Shown here piece by piece: positions 46,282 through 55,277 of a stretch of 64,000 nt of DNA. Each line of letters opens with the position of its first letter. Position 1 is the stretch's first letter. The position numbers and the translations under genes were made by a program. The notes under the pieces are model-generated. The model ran no database searches. It worked only from the letters and a program-made list of their open reading frames with translations, and was not told the DNA's origin. Source of the stretch: Pseudomonas leptonychotis (lineage in GTDB: Bacteria; Pseudomonadota; Gammaproteobacteria; Pseudomonadales; Pseudomonadaceae); contig NZ_RFLV01000001.1 of assembly GCF_004920405.1 (NCBI RefSeq), positions 1,736,001 to 1,800,000 on the forward strand, given 5' to 3'.

Positions 46282-47871
46282 ATGAGTGCAGTGATCGACC
46301 ACGGTCATGCCGGGCATGACCATCACCACGGCCCGGCCAAAGGCCTGATGCGCTGGGTGTTGACCACCAACCATAAAGACATCGGCACCATGTACCTGTG
46401 GTTCAGCTTCGCCATGTTCCTGTTGGGCGGCAGCATGGCCATGGTGATTCGTGCCGAGTTGTTCCAGCCGGGCCTGCAGATTGTGCAGCCGGAGTTCTTC
46501 AATCAAATGACCACCATGCACGGCCTGATCATGGTCTTCGGTGCGGTGATGCCAGCTTTCGTCGGCCTCGCCAACTGGATGATCCCGTTGATGATTGGCG
46601 CGCCGGATATGGCCTTGCCGCGCATGAACAACTTCAGCTTTTGGCTGCTGCCGGCCGCGTTCACCATGTTGGTCAGTACGCTGTTTATGGAGGGTGGTGG
46701 GCCGAACTTCGGCTGGACCTTCTATGCGCCGCTGTCGACCACCTATGCACCGGAGTCGGTGACCTTCTTTATCTTCGCCATTCACCTGATGGGTTTCAGT
46801 TCGATCATGGGGGCGATCAACGTGGTCGCCACCATTCTCAATCTGCGCGCCCCTGGCATGACGTTGATGAAGATGCCGCTGTTCGTCTGGACCTGGTTGA
46901 TTACGGCGTTCTTGTTGATCGCGGTGATGCCAGTACTGGCTGGGGTGGTGACCATGATGTTGATGGATATCCACTTCGGTACCAGCTTCTTCAGCGCCGC
47001 CGGTGGTGGTGATCCGGTGTTGTTCCAGCATGTGTTCTGGTTCTTCGGTCACCCCGAGGTGTACATCATGATCCTGCCGGCATTCGGCGCGGTCAGTGCA
47101 ATCATCCCAGCGTTCGCCCGCAAGCCGCTGTTTGGTTACACCTCGATGGTCTACGCCACGGCTTCGATTGCCTTCCTGTCGTTTATCGTCTGGGCGCATC
47201 ACATGTTCACGGTGGGGATTCCCCTCACTGGCGAGCTGTTCTTTATGTACGCCACCTTGCTGATCGCCGTGCCCACCGGGGTCAAGGTGTTCAACTGGGC
47301 GAGTACCATGTGGCGGGGTTCGATGACCTTCGAGACGCCCATGCTGTTCGCCGTGGCGTTCGTCATCCTATTCACCATCGGTGGTTTCTCCGGGCTGATG
47401 CTGGCCATCGCGCCGGCGGACTTCCAGTACCACGACACCTACTTTGTGGTGGCGCACTTCCACTACGTGCTGGTGCCTGGGGCGATCTTCGGCATCTTTG
47501 CGTCGGCCTATTTCTGGCTGCCGAAGTGGACCGGGCATATGTATGACGAGACCCTCGGCAAGCTGCATTTCTGGATGAGTTTTATCGGCATGAACATGGC
47601 GTTCTTCCCGATGCACTTCGTCGGCCTTGCCGGCATGCCGCGGCGGATTCCCGACTACAACATGATGTTTGCCAACTTCAACATGGTGTCGAGCATTGGC
47701 GCCTTTATGTTCGGTGCGACCCAGTTGTTGTTCCTGTTTATCGTCATCAAGTGCATTCGTGGTGGCAAAGCCGCACCGGCCAAACCCTGGGATGGGGCTG
47801 AAGGGCTGGAGTGGACAATACCGTCACCGGCGCCTTACCACACCTTCCAGACTCCACCGGATGTGAAATAA
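46282..47871 (+). CDS. coxA: Cytochrome c oxidase subunit I
   Basis: 529 aa, 12 membrane helices. Seen: haem a ligand region HGLIMVFGAVMPAF, the CuB/haem a3 motif FWFFGHPEVYIMILP with crosslinked His-Tyr, WAHHMFTVG, and HFHYVLVPGAIFG with the two haem-ligand histidines. Proton-pumping terminal oxidase core. Starts 4 bp after coxB with AGGAGTAAGG. Confidence 0.97.
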   Translation: MSAVIDHGHAGHDHHHGPAKGLMRWVLTTNHKDIGTMYLWFSFAMFLLGGSMAMVIRAELFQPGLQIVQPEFFNQMTTMHGLIMVFGAVMPAFVGLANWMIPLMIGAPDMALPRMNNFSFWLLPAAFTMLVSTLFMEGGGPNFGWTFYAPLSTTYAPESVTFFIFAIHLMGFSSIMGAINVVATILNLRAPGMTLMKMPLFVWTWLITAFLLIAVMPVLAGVVTMMLMDIHFGTSFFSAAGGGDPVLFQHVFWFFGHPEVYIMILPAFGAVSAIIPAFARKPLFGYTSMVYATASIAFLSFIVWAHHMFTVGIPLTGELFFMYATLLIAVPTGVKVFNWASTMWRGSMTFETPMLFAVAFVILFTIGGFSGLMLAIAPADFQYHDTYFVVAHFHYVLVPGAIFGIFASAYFWLPKWTGHMYDETLGKLHFWMSFIGMNMAFFPMHFVGLAGMPRRIPDYNMMFANFNMVSSIGAFMFGATQLLFLFIVIKCIRGGKAAPAKPWDGAEGLEWTIPSPAPYHTFQTPPDVK

Positions 47872-47883
47872 GGACATGTGCAA

Positions 47884-48447
47884 ATGAGCGAAGCCTTGTC
47901 GACTCGCCGCCTGGTTATCCGCCTCTGCGTGGTGGTGGTGGCTATGTTCGGCTTTGGTTTCGCTCTGGTGCCGATCTATGACGTGATGTGCCAGGCCTTC
48001 GGCATCAACGGTAAAACTGCCGGCGTGTACGAGGGCCAGCAGGCGGTGGACGAGCAGCGCCAGGTGCGTGTGCAGTTCTTGGCCACCAATGCCGCGGATA
48101 TGGTGTGGGAGTTTGGCCCCCAAGCTGACGAGGTCGTGGTGCACCCAGGTGACAGTACGCAAATGCTGTTTGTTGCCTACAACCCCACCGACAAACCGAT
48201 GACCGCCCAGGCAATCCCCAGCGTGGCACCGTCCAAGGCTGCCGCTTACTTTCACAAGACTGAATGCTTTTGCTTTACCCAACAGGTACTGCAACCCGGC
48301 GAGCGCATCGAAATGCCGGTGCGCTTTATCGTCGATAGAGACTTACCGGCAGATGTTCGCCACCTAACGCTGGCTTACACCTTGTTTGATGTCACCGCGC
48401 GCAAACCGCCGGTGGCGCAAGTGACCCTTACCCGGGCGGCTCCATAA
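47884..48447 (+). CDS. ctaG: Cytochrome c oxidase assembly protein CtaG/Cox11
   Basis: 187 aa: one N-terminal membrane anchor (LCVVVVAMFGFGFALVPIYD) with the conserved YDVMCQAFG, then a beta-sandwich domain with the copper motif ECFCF (TECFCFTQQ). Delivers Cu to the CuB centre of subunit I. ATG 47884 is preferred over a GTG at 47878 on ribosome-site spacing. Known as coxG in P. aeruginosa. Confidence 0.94.
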   Translation: MSEALSTRRLVIRLCVVVVAMFGFGFALVPIYDVMCQAFGINGKTAGVYEGQQAVDEQRQVRVQFLATNAADMVWEFGPQADEVVVHPGDSTQMLFVAYNPTDKPMTAQAIPSVAPSKAAAYFHKTECFCFTQQVLQPGERIEMPVRFIVDRDLPADVRHLTLAYTLFDVTARKPPVAQVTLTRAAP

Positions 48448-48459
48448 GGAGAACAATAA

Positions 48460-49356
48460 ATGTCGAGTCACGAAACGCACGAAAGCTATTACGTCCCGGC
48501 CCAGAGTAAGTGGCCGATTATTGCCACCTTGGGCATGCTGGTGTCGGTTTACGGCGTTGGCACCTGGTTCAACGACATGAAGGCCGATCGCGCCGACTCC
48601 AACGGTCCGCTGATTTTTTTTATCGGTGGGCTGTTCCTCGCCTACATGCTGTTTGGCTGGTTCGGCAATGTGATCAAAGAAAGCCGCTCAGGCATGTACA
48701 GCCCGCAGATGGATCGCTCGTTCCGCTGGGGCATGAGCTGGTTCATCTTCTCCGAGGTGATGTTTTTTGCCGCTTTCTTCGGCGTGCTGTTTTATGTGCG
48801 CACCTGGGCCGGCCCGTGGCTCGGTGGCGAAGGCGACAAGGGCATCGCCAACATGCTCTGGCCAGGCTTTGAATACACCTGGCCGCTGCTCAATACCCCG
48901 GACCCGAAGCTCTTCCCGGCGCCGAGCGGCACCATTAGTGCGTGGGGCTTGCCGCTGATCAACACCATCTTGCTGGTGACCTCCAGCTTTACCCTGACCT
49001 TTGCTCACCATGCCTTGCGCAAGAATCACCGCAAGCCGCTGACCTTGTGGCTGGCCCTAACAGTGATTCTGGGCATTGCCTTTCTGGTGTTACAGGTCGA
49101 GGAATATATCCACGCCTATACCGAGTTGGGGCTGACGTTGGGTTCGGGCATTTATGGCGCGACGTTCTTCATGCTTACCGGCTTTCACGGTGCTCACGTA
49201 ACCCTGGGTGCGTTGATGCTGAGCATCATGTTGATTCGGGTTATTCGCGGTCATTTCACCCCAGATAAGCACTTCGGCTTCGAGGCGGCGGCCTGGTATT
49301 GGCACTTCGTCGATGTGGTTTGGCTTGGTCTGTTCGTCTTCGTCTATGTGCTGTGA
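48460..49356 (+). CDS. coxC: Cytochrome c oxidase subunit III
   Basis: 298 aa with seven hydrophobic helices. Seen: RWGMSWFIFSEVMFFAAFFG, FTLTFAHHALR, and FHGAHVTLGALMLSIMLIR and AAWYWHFVDVVWLGLFVFVY, all family hallmarks. Excellent AAGGAG site before ATG 48460. Confidence 0.96.
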   Translation: MSSHETHESYYVPAQSKWPIIATLGMLVSVYGVGTWFNDMKADRADSNGPLIFFIGGLFLAYMLFGWFGNVIKESRSGMYSPQMDRSFRWGMSWFIFSEVMFFAAFFGVLFYVRTWAGPWLGGEGDKGIANMLWPGFEYTWPLLNTPDPKLFPAPSGTISAWGLPLINTILLVTSSFTLTFAHHALRKNHRKPLTLWLALTVILGIAFLVLQVEEYIHAYTELGLTLGSGIYGATFFMLTGFHGAHVTLGALMLSIMLIRVIRGHFTPDKHFGFEAAAWYWHFVDVVWLGLFVFVYVL

Positions 49357-49364
49357 AGCGCTGT

Positions 49365-49568
49365 TTACCAGGTGACATGTGAGACCAGTTGGCCCGTGTA
49401 GAAGCCCCAGGTAATGAGGGCGACGGTTAAGGCGGTGAGGGTCACGCGCACAGTCAGCGCGTTGACCACCCGGGAGGTTCGACCTTCATCCTTGACCAGA
49501 AAAAACAGGCCACTGAATAGGCTGACCAGAGTGGCCAGGAGGAAAAGGACGATCGCGGCCTTGAGCAT
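49365..49568 (-). CDS. DUF2909 / twin-transmembrane small protein
   Basis: 67 aa, two membrane helices (about 4-25 and 44-62) with the motif FFLVKDEGRTSRVVNALTVR between them. Lies on the opposite strand inside the cox gene set, between coxC and surf1, as in other pseudomonads. Possibly involved with oxidase assembly; no direct evidence. Confidence 0.88.
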   Translation of the reverse strand: MLKAAIVLFLLATLVSLFSGLFFLVKDEGRTSRVVNALTVRVTLTALTVALITWGFYTGQLVSHVTW

Positions 49569-49656
49569 GCGTGACTCCCATGTGTGACTTCGGGGGAAGG
49601 GAAATGCGGTCTAGCTGCAGTATAGCCAGCTTGCACAGGGCTTTTGGGAGGTCGGC

Positions 49657-50388
49657 ATGAATGCCTTCCGTCCTGGGCTGCTGCCTAGCATTCTGGTGTT
49701 GCTGCTGTTTCCGTGCCTGATCGCTCTGGGTTTCTGGCAACTGGCGCGCGCCGAGGAAAAGCGCGAGCTACTAGCGGCTCATCAGGCCCAGCAACAGGCC
49801 GCTCCGATCAGTATCGATGAACTTGAGCAGCACCCCAATCCGGCCTATACCCGTGTGCAGTTGCAGGGCTTCTTCGACGCACGGCATACCGTGCTGCTGG
49901 ACAATCGCACCCGCGATGGCAAAGCCGGTGTGGAGGTGCTGCAACCGTTCTACGATCAAGCCAGCGGCCTTTGGCTGCTGCTCAATCGCGGGTGGCTGCC
50001 TTGGCCAGATCGACGCATCCCCCCTACGTTCGCCACCCCGGATACCCCGTTGCGCCTGCAAGCCACGGTGTATGTGCCGCTGGGCGAGGCCTTTCAATTG
50101 CACAGTGAACCGGTCGCTACAGGCTGGCCGCGGTTGGTCACTGAGGTCAAGCCCGATGCCCTGTGGCAGCAGCTTGGTCGTGGTGGCTTGAGTTATGAAG
50201 TGCGCCTGGAGCCAGGCCCAGCGTCATTCCAGGGCGATTGGCCGATTATCGCCATGAGCCCCGACAAACACATTGGTTACGCCGTGCAGTGGTTCGCCCT
50301 GGCGGCGGCCTTGCTCGGCCTGTTTATTTATTTAGGTCTATTTAATGCGCGGGAGACTCGCCATGAACCCAGCCATCGCCATGCCTGA
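49657..50388 (+). CDS. SURF1 family oxidase assembly protein
   Basis: 243 aa with N- and C-terminal membrane helices (about 6-24 and 212-230). Seen: PCLIALGFWQLARAEEKREL, VLLDNRTRDGKAGVEVLQPF, LLLNRGWLPWP and HIGYAVQWFALAAALLGLFI, the SURF1 signature blocks. Helps insert haem a into subunit I. ATG 49657 follows GGGAGG. Confidence 0.94.
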   Translation: MNAFRPGLLPSILVLLLFPCLIALGFWQLARAEEKRELLAAHQAQQQAAPISIDELEQHPNPAYTRVQLQGFFDARHTVLLDNRTRDGKAGVEVLQPFYDQASGLWLLLNRGWLPWPDRRIPPTFATPDTPLRLQATVYVPLGEAFQLHSEPVATGWPRLVTEVKPDALWQQLGRGGLSYEVRLEPGPASFQGDWPIIAMSPDKHIGYAVQWFALAAALLGLFIYLGLFNARETRHEPSHRHA

Positions 50389-50959
50389 TGCCTCACCTGA
50401 AGTGCCACCCAGCCAACGCCGTCGCGGGCGTCTGCAACTGATCCTGATTCTGGCCATCGTGATTGGCCCGATGATTCTTGCCACTGCCATGTACCAGTGG
50501 CGTTTCTGGGTGCCGGAAACCCGCAGCTATCACGGCGAACTGATCGGCACCGGACAGAGCCGTGCCGATCTCGGTGTAGTCGGTGCTGATGAGCAGCGCT
50601 GGCAGTTGCTGGTGACGGTGCCGGCGGTCTGCGATGAGGCGTGCAAGGAGCTGATATTCCTCGCCCGGCAAGTACACATTGGCCTGAATCGCGATGTTTC
50701 CCGTGCGGCCCATGGCGTGGCGACTGCCCAGCCGCTGACGGACGACTACGACGCTCAACTGCAGCGCGAATACCCGCAGTTGGCTCGCTATCAGCTGGAA
50801 CTGGACGCCTATAACAAGGCGGCCGGCAAGGCTGAAGGTGCACAACTGTGGATCGTCGACCCGCGTGGCAACCTGGTGCTGCGTTATGACGCGACCAGCA
50901 AGGGCAAGGCGATTCTGAATGATCTGCGGCATCTGCTGAAAATCTCGCAAATCGGTTGA
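50363..50959 (+). CDS. Membrane-anchored SCO-like protein of unknown function (PA0111-like)
   Basis: 198 aa with one N-terminal membrane helix (about 23-45) and a periplasmic domain. Seen: VPAVCDEACKELIFLARQVH, a C-x3-C pair placed as in SCO proteins, and the late strand LWIVDPRGNLVLRYD, like SCO and TlpA folds. So it may be a divergent thioredoxin-fold copper or thiol chaperone for the oxidase (inference). Overlaps surf1 by 26 bp; ATG 50363 chosen because GGGAGA lies 6 nt upstream. Confidence 0.75.
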   Translation: MNPAIAMPDASPEVPPSQRRRGRLQLILILAIVIGPMILATAMYQWRFWVPETRSYHGELIGTGQSRADLGVVGADEQRWQLLVTVPAVCDEACKELIFLARQVHIGLNRDVSRAAHGVATAQPLTDDYDAQLQREYPQLARYQLELDAYNKAAGKAEGAQLWIVDPRGNLVLRYDATSKGKAILNDLRHLLKISQIG

Positions 50960-51100
50960 TAGATCATTGAAAAACTACTGCGCTCGGTTATACCGCGTTG
51001 AAATCAGGCTCGGGCTGCTCATGTACAGCTCGTACACTCCGCTCCCTCGCCTGATTCCGCCTTGTCTAACCTTCGCTCGCTACGTTTTAAAAGGTCTATC
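50958..51100. repeat. 143-bp palindromic intergenic repeat
   Basis: The two outer 52-bp arms are imperfect inverted repeats: the left begins GATAGATCATTGAAAAACTA and ends GAAATCAGGC; the right reads GCCTGATTCC and ends AAAGGTCTATC. A central TGTACAGCTCGTACA hairpin lies between them. I recall this sequence type as a recurring intergenic element of Pseudomonas genomes. It starts within the stop codon of the preceding gene and ends just before the ribosome site of ctaA. Confidence 0.72.
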
Positions 51101-51112
51101 TAAGGAGGAAGG

Positions 51113-52153
51113 ATGAGCAAACCCGGTTTCCGTTTCGCCTTATTCGCCACCGTATTGGCTGTGGTCGTGGTGCTGCTCGGTGCCTATACCCGTTTAACCC
51201 ATGCCGGTCTGGGGTGTCCGGACTGGCCCGGTTGCTATGGCTTTATCGGCGTGCCGATGAGCGAACACAAGCAGACGTTGGCCGAGGTGCGCTTTCCCGA
51301 CGCGCCCGTGGAAGTGGCCAAGGGCTGGTATGAAATGATTCATCGCTATTTCGCCGGCAGCCTGGGCTTGGTGATTTTGGGCCTGGCAGTACAGGCGCTG
51401 CGCCGGCGTAACGAGGTTGAGCAGCCACTAAAGCTACCGCTCTTGCTCCTTGGACTGGTGATCGTGCAGGCCGCTTTCGGTATGTGGACGGTGACCCTGA
51501 AACTCTGGCCGCAAGTCGTCACAGCGCACTTGCTGGGCGGTTTTGCCACCTTGAGTTTGTTGTTTCTACTGACGCTGCGCCTATCCGGTCGGCTGCCTGT
51601 ATTGCCGGTGTTTCCCGTCAAATTGCGCGGTTTAGCGGCGTTCGGCTTACTGCTGGTTATTGGGCAGATCGCCCTAGGTGGCTGGGTCAGCAGTAATTAC
51701 GCGGCGGTTGCCTGCGTCGACTTGCCGACCTGTCACGGTCAGTGGTGGCCGCAGATGGACTTCGCCAATGGTTTTCACCTGACCCAGCATATTGGCCCCA
51801 ATTATCTGGGCGGCCAGCTCGACAGCGATGCGCGCACCGCTATCCATATGACCCATCGTATCGGCGCGTTGTTAGTGACGCTGGTGCTGCTGTTGCTGGC
51901 CTGGCAGCTCAAACGCAATGGTCTGTCACGTCTTGCTGGTCTGCTGCTGTTGGCGCTGGTGGTGCAAGTCAGTCTGGGCATCAGCAACGTGCTGCTGCAT
52001 CTGCCACTACAGGTTGCAGTGGCGCACAACCTGGGGGGCGCAGCTCTGCTGCTGACCCTGGTATCGATCAATTATCGGCTTCGCAGCGCGACACGGCTGG
52101 TATCCCCGGCGGTAGAAGCGCACGCTGGCTTTGCAGCGTTGCCGAGCAAATAA
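51113..52153 (+). CDS. ctaA: Haem A synthase (COX15/CtaA)
   Basis: 346 aa, eight hydrophobic helices. Seen: LLGAYTRLTHAGLGCPDWPG, EMIHRYFAGSLGLVILGL, VTAHLLGG and IHMTHRIGALLVTLVLLLL, the four conserved His sites of the family. Oxidises haem O to haem A for the oxidase. AAGGAGG ribosome site. Confidence 0.95.
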   Translation: MSKPGFRFALFATVLAVVVVLLGAYTRLTHAGLGCPDWPGCYGFIGVPMSEHKQTLAEVRFPDAPVEVAKGWYEMIHRYFAGSLGLVILGLAVQALRRRNEVEQPLKLPLLLLGLVIVQAAFGMWTVTLKLWPQVVTAHLLGGFATLSLLFLLTLRLSGRLPVLPVFPVKLRGLAAFGLLLVIGQIALGGWVSSNYAAVACVDLPTCHGQWWPQMDFANGFHLTQHIGPNYLGGQLDSDARTAIHMTHRIGALLVTLVLLLLAWQLKRNGLSRLAGLLLLALVVQVSLGISNVLLHLPLQVAVAHNLGGAALLLTLVSINYRLRSATRLVSPAVEAHAGFAALPSK

Positions 52154-52177
52154 CAAAAACAATCGAGGAGAGACCGT

Positions 52178-53077
52178 ATGGCTACTCTAGCGCGCGAACA
52201 CCAAGCCCACGCCAGCTGGCGCGATTATCTGGAGCTGACCAAGCCGCGGGTGGTGGTGCTGATGCTGATCACCTCCTTGGTCGGTATGTTTCTCGCGACC
52301 CGTGCCGGCGTGGCCTGGCAGGTGCTGCTCTTCGGCAACCTGGGCATTGGTCTGTGTGCCGGTTCTGCCGCAGCGGTTAACCATGTAGTCGACCGGCGTA
52401 TTGATTCGATCATGGCGCGCACCCTCAAACGCCCCGTCACTTCAGGGCGTGTTTCGCCGACTGCAGCCCTCGGCTTTGCTTTGCTGCTGGCGGTGGCGGG
52501 GATGGCGCTGTTATTAACGTTTACCAATGAGCTGGCCGCCTGGCTGACGCTGGCTTCCTTGCTCGGGTATGCGGTGCTTTACACCGGCTTTCTCAAGCGC
52601 GCCACGCCACAGAACATCGTGATTGGCGGCCTCGCGGGTGCTGCGCCACCGTTGCTTGGCTGGGTTGCAGTAACCGGCCATATCAGTGCCGAACCGCTGC
52701 TGCTGGTGCTGATCATTTTCGCGTGGACGCCGCCACACTTCTGGGCGCTGGCCATCCACCGCAAAGAGGAATACGCCAAGGCCGACATTCCCATGCTGCC
52801 GGTCACCCACGGCGAGCATTACACCAAGGTACATATCCTGCTCTACACCCTGGTGATGTTTGCCGTAACGCTACTGCCTTACGCCATTCATATGAGCGGG
52901 TTGCTCTACCTCGCCTGCGCCGTGGTGTTGGGCGGGCGTTTCCTGCATTGGGCGGTGGTGCTGTACCGTGACAGCAAACCGCATGCGGCGATCAATACCT
53001 TCAAATTCAGCATCTGGTATCTTTTTGCGCTGTTTATCGCCCTGCTGGTCGATCACTACTTGCTGCTTAATATCTGA
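52178..53077 (+). CDS. ctaB: Protohaem IX farnesyltransferase (haem O synthase)
   Basis: 299 aa UbiA-superfamily membrane enzyme. Seen: LTKPRVVVLMLITSLVGMFL, AAVNHVVDRRIDSIMARTLK with the NxxxDxxxD motif, and HRKEEYAKADIPMLPVTHGE, typical of CyoE/CtaB. Supplies haem O to CtaA. Confidence 0.96.
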   Translation: MATLAREHQAHASWRDYLELTKPRVVVLMLITSLVGMFLATRAGVAWQVLLFGNLGIGLCAGSAAAVNHVVDRRIDSIMARTLKRPVTSGRVSPTAALGFALLLAVAGMALLLTFTNELAAWLTLASLLGYAVLYTGFLKRATPQNIVIGGLAGAAPPLLGWVAVTGHISAEPLLLVLIIFAWTPPHFWALAIHRKEEYAKADIPMLPVTHGEHYTKVHILLYTLVMFAVTLLPYAIHMSGLLYLACAVVLGGRFLHWAVVLYRDSKPHAAINTFKFSIWYLFALFIALLVDHYLLLNI

Positions 53078-53083
53078 GGCCCC

Positions 53084-53716
53084 ATGACCCGAACCCATAC
53101 CACCGTTTTTGTGCTCGTAGCTATCGTCGCCCTGGTGATGGGTTTGACCGTCAATAAAGTGCTGACCAGCAAGGGGCAGGGCGATCCCACTGTCTTGCTT
53201 GATGCCGGCATTATCCTATTGCCGCAAAGTCGCAGCTTGCCAGAGCTAAGCCTGACCAATCAGGACGGTGAGGCGGTTGCAGTCGATCAGCTCAAGGATC
53301 AATGGAGCCTGCTGTTTTTCGGCTACACCTTTTGCCCGGATATTTGCCCCGCGACCCTCGCTCAGTTACGCCAGTTGCAAGGCCAGTTGCCGCCGGAAAC
53401 CGTGGCCAAGTTGCGCATTGTGCTGGTCAGTGTCGACCCTCACCGCGACACCCCGGAACAACTGAAGAAATACCTGGATTACTTTGACGCCGGCTTTATT
53501 GGCCTGACCGGCGAGCAGGCGACGCTGCAGAAGCTCGCCAACGCGGTGAGCATTCCCTATATCCCGGCGGATACCAGCAAAGAAAACTACACAGTCGATC
53601 ACAGTGGCAACCTGGTGATCATCGGGCCAGATGGCAAGCAGCGTGGCTTTATTCGCGCACCGATCAATAACACCAAGTTGGCTGCACAGCTGCCTGGATT
53701 GCTTGAGCAGCCATAA
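53084..53716 (+). CDS. SCO1/SenC family copper chaperone
   Basis: 210 aa, one N-terminal membrane helix, thioredoxin fold with the copper motif FCPDICPATLAQL and the partner histidine (TVDHSGNLVII). Delivers copper to CuA of subunit II. Last gene of the oxidase assembly set, 6 bp after ctaB. Confidence 0.95.
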   Translation: MTRTHTTVFVLVAIVALVMGLTVNKVLTSKGQGDPTVLLDAGIILLPQSRSLPELSLTNQDGEAVAVDQLKDQWSLLFFGYTFCPDICPATLAQLRQLQGQLPPETVAKLRIVLVSVDPHRDTPEQLKKYLDYFDAGFIGLTGEQATLQKLANAVSIPYIPADTSKENYTVDHSGNLVIIGPDGKQRGFIRAPINNTKLAAQLPGLLEQP

Positions 53717-53720
53717 CCGG

Positions 53721-54146
53721 CTATTTGGCAAACATCTGGCGGATGTCTTTGAACGCCTTGAACTCCAAGGCGTTGCCGCACGGGTCCAGTAGAAAAAGGG
53801 TCGCCTGTTCGCCTGCCAGACCGGCAAAGCGGATACAGGGTTCGATCACGAACGACGTGTCCTTGGCTTTTAAGCGCGCGGCCAACACCTGCCAATCTTC
53901 CCAACCCAGTACCACACCGAAATGCGGCACGGGCACATCATGGCCGTCCACCGGATTACTGTGCGCGGCTTCCTGGTAAGCCATCTTCGGCGCCTGGTGG
54001 ATCACCAATTGGTGGCCGAAAAAGTCGAAGTCCACCCAATGCTCACTGCTGCGTCCTTCGATGCAGCCAAAGACCTCGCCGTAGAAGTGTCGGGCCGTGG
54101 TCAGGTCGTACACCGGAATCGCCAGGTGAAAGGGTGCGAGTGCCAT
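53721..54146 (-). CDS. VOC family (glyoxalase/dioxygenase fold) protein
   Basis: 141 aa. Seen: [20 protein letters not shown] start, [20 protein letters not shown], and [17 protein letters not shown] with metal-ligand type His/Glu residues. Substrate not predictable. Divergent from the LysR gene at 54258, which may control it. ATG 54146 follows AGGAG. Confidence 0.88.
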   Translation of the reverse strand: MALAPFHLAIPVYDLTTARHFYGEVFGCIEGRSSEHWVDFDFFGHQLVIHQAPKMAYQEAAHSNPVDGHDVPVPHFGVVLGWEDWQVLAARLKAKDTSFVIEPCIRFAGLAGEQATLFLLDPCGNALEFKAFKDIRQMFAK

Positions 54147-54257
54147 GGGGTGCTCCTAAATAGGTTGAAGTCGCTCATTCTCAGCAGCAACATGTTTGAT
54201 TGAAAGCGCATATTCTTGCTTTCGAGCACTACTAAAATTGATCAATCGAGGCGATCG

Positions 54258-55127
54258 ATGCTGCGCGAGTTGAAAACCTTTGTGGCGGTAGCCCGACATG
54301 GCACCTTCGCCGCTGCCGGTCAGCAGGTCGGTCTGACCCAGTCGGCCGTCAGTGCGCAGATGCGAGTGCTGGAGCAGGGCCTGGGCGTGCGCCTGTTCGA
54401 CCGTAGCGGGCGTGCCGCCGTGCTGAGTGCGGCGGGTCGGCATGCTCTGCCCCTGGCCGAACAGATGCTCGGCCTGTATGCGCAGATGGCGTTGCCGACT
54501 TCGGCGGCTGAATGGCAGGGCGAATTGAAAGTCGGGGCGATTGCCTCAGTGCAAACTGGGCTGCTGCCAGAAACCTTGCCGGCCTTTCGTGTCGCCGCGC
54601 CGCGGGTTGAGTTGAAACTGGTGCCGGGCGTCTCGTTGAATCTACTGAGCCAAGTGGATGCCGGTGAGCTGGATCTGGCGCTGCTGATCAAGCCGCCGTT
54701 CGAGTCGCCCAAAGAGTTGCTGCAAATCAGCCTGGCCCGCGAACCCTTTGTACTGATCACGCCGCTGAGTGTGACGGCGAATGAGCCGCTGCAGATCCTC
54801 GCCGAGCAGCCTTTTGTGCGCTATGACCGGCGTTCGTTCGGCGGGCGCCGGGTCAGCCAGTTTCTCCGCGAGCAACACCTGATCGTGCAGGAGGCGCTGG
54901 AATTGGATGAACTGGAAGCCATCGTGCGTATGGTCGAATGCGGCCTGGGCGTCTCACTGATTCCGCGCGCGGGGTTGTGGTTGCAGCGGCCGACGCATGT
55001 GCGGGTAATCGAATTAGGCGAGCTAACGTTCCACCGCGAACTGATTGCCGTGTTGCGCCGCGCCCAGCGTCAGCCGGCCCTGGATTGCTTGTTGGAATGC
55101 CTGCGCGAGGTCGCCGCAACTCGATAG
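54258..55127 (+). CDS. LysR-type transcriptional regulator
   Basis: 289 aa. N-terminal helix-turn-helix with TFAAAGQQVGLTQSAVSAQM and a substrate domain. Start ATG 54258 (MLRELKTFVAVARHGTFAAA). Placed divergently to the VOC gene with a 111-bp gap, so that gene is the likely target (inference). Confidence 0.88.
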   Translation: MLRELKTFVAVARHGTFAAAGQQVGLTQSAVSAQMRVLEQGLGVRLFDRSGRAAVLSAAGRHALPLAEQMLGLYAQMALPTSAAEWQGELKVGAIASVQTGLLPETLPAFRVAAPRVELKLVPGVSLNLLSQVDAGELDLALLIKPPFESPKELLQISLAREPFVLITPLSVTANEPLQILAEQPFVRYDRRSFGGRRVSQFLREQHLIVQEALELDELEAIVRMVECGLGVSLIPRAGLWLQRPTHVRVIELGELTFHRELIAVLRRAQRQPALDCLLECLREVAATR

Positions 55128-55133
55128 ATTGCT

Positions 55134-55196
55134 GGTGGTTACGCTGCTCGCCACGTTAGCGGTATCTACTCGCGCAGCGCCGCTAACCCACCCTAC
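55134..55196. repeat. Palindromic intergenic repeat, relative of 7424-7499
   Basis: GGTGGTTACGCTG at the left end and AACCCACCCTAC at the right (55185-55196) form imperfect arms. The minus strand begins GTAGGGTGGGTTAGCGGCG, close to the GTAGGATGGGTT arm of the other copy. Lies between the LysR gene and the terminator of metQ. Confidence 0.6.
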
Positions 55197-55226
55197 GAAA
55201 TCGGCGCGAGACCCGACCATAAACGA

Positions 55227-55251
55227 CAAACCCCGCACGAGGCGGGGTTTG
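55227..55251. terminator. Intrinsic terminator shared by metQ and the LysR gene
   Basis: CAAACCCCGC (55227-55236), loop ACGAG, GCGGGGTTTG (55242-55251). A 10-bp perfect stem between the convergent genes. Only short T-runs follow on either strand. Confidence 0.8.
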
Positions 55252-55277
55252 GCAGATGGCGCGGGTAACGCCGGGGC

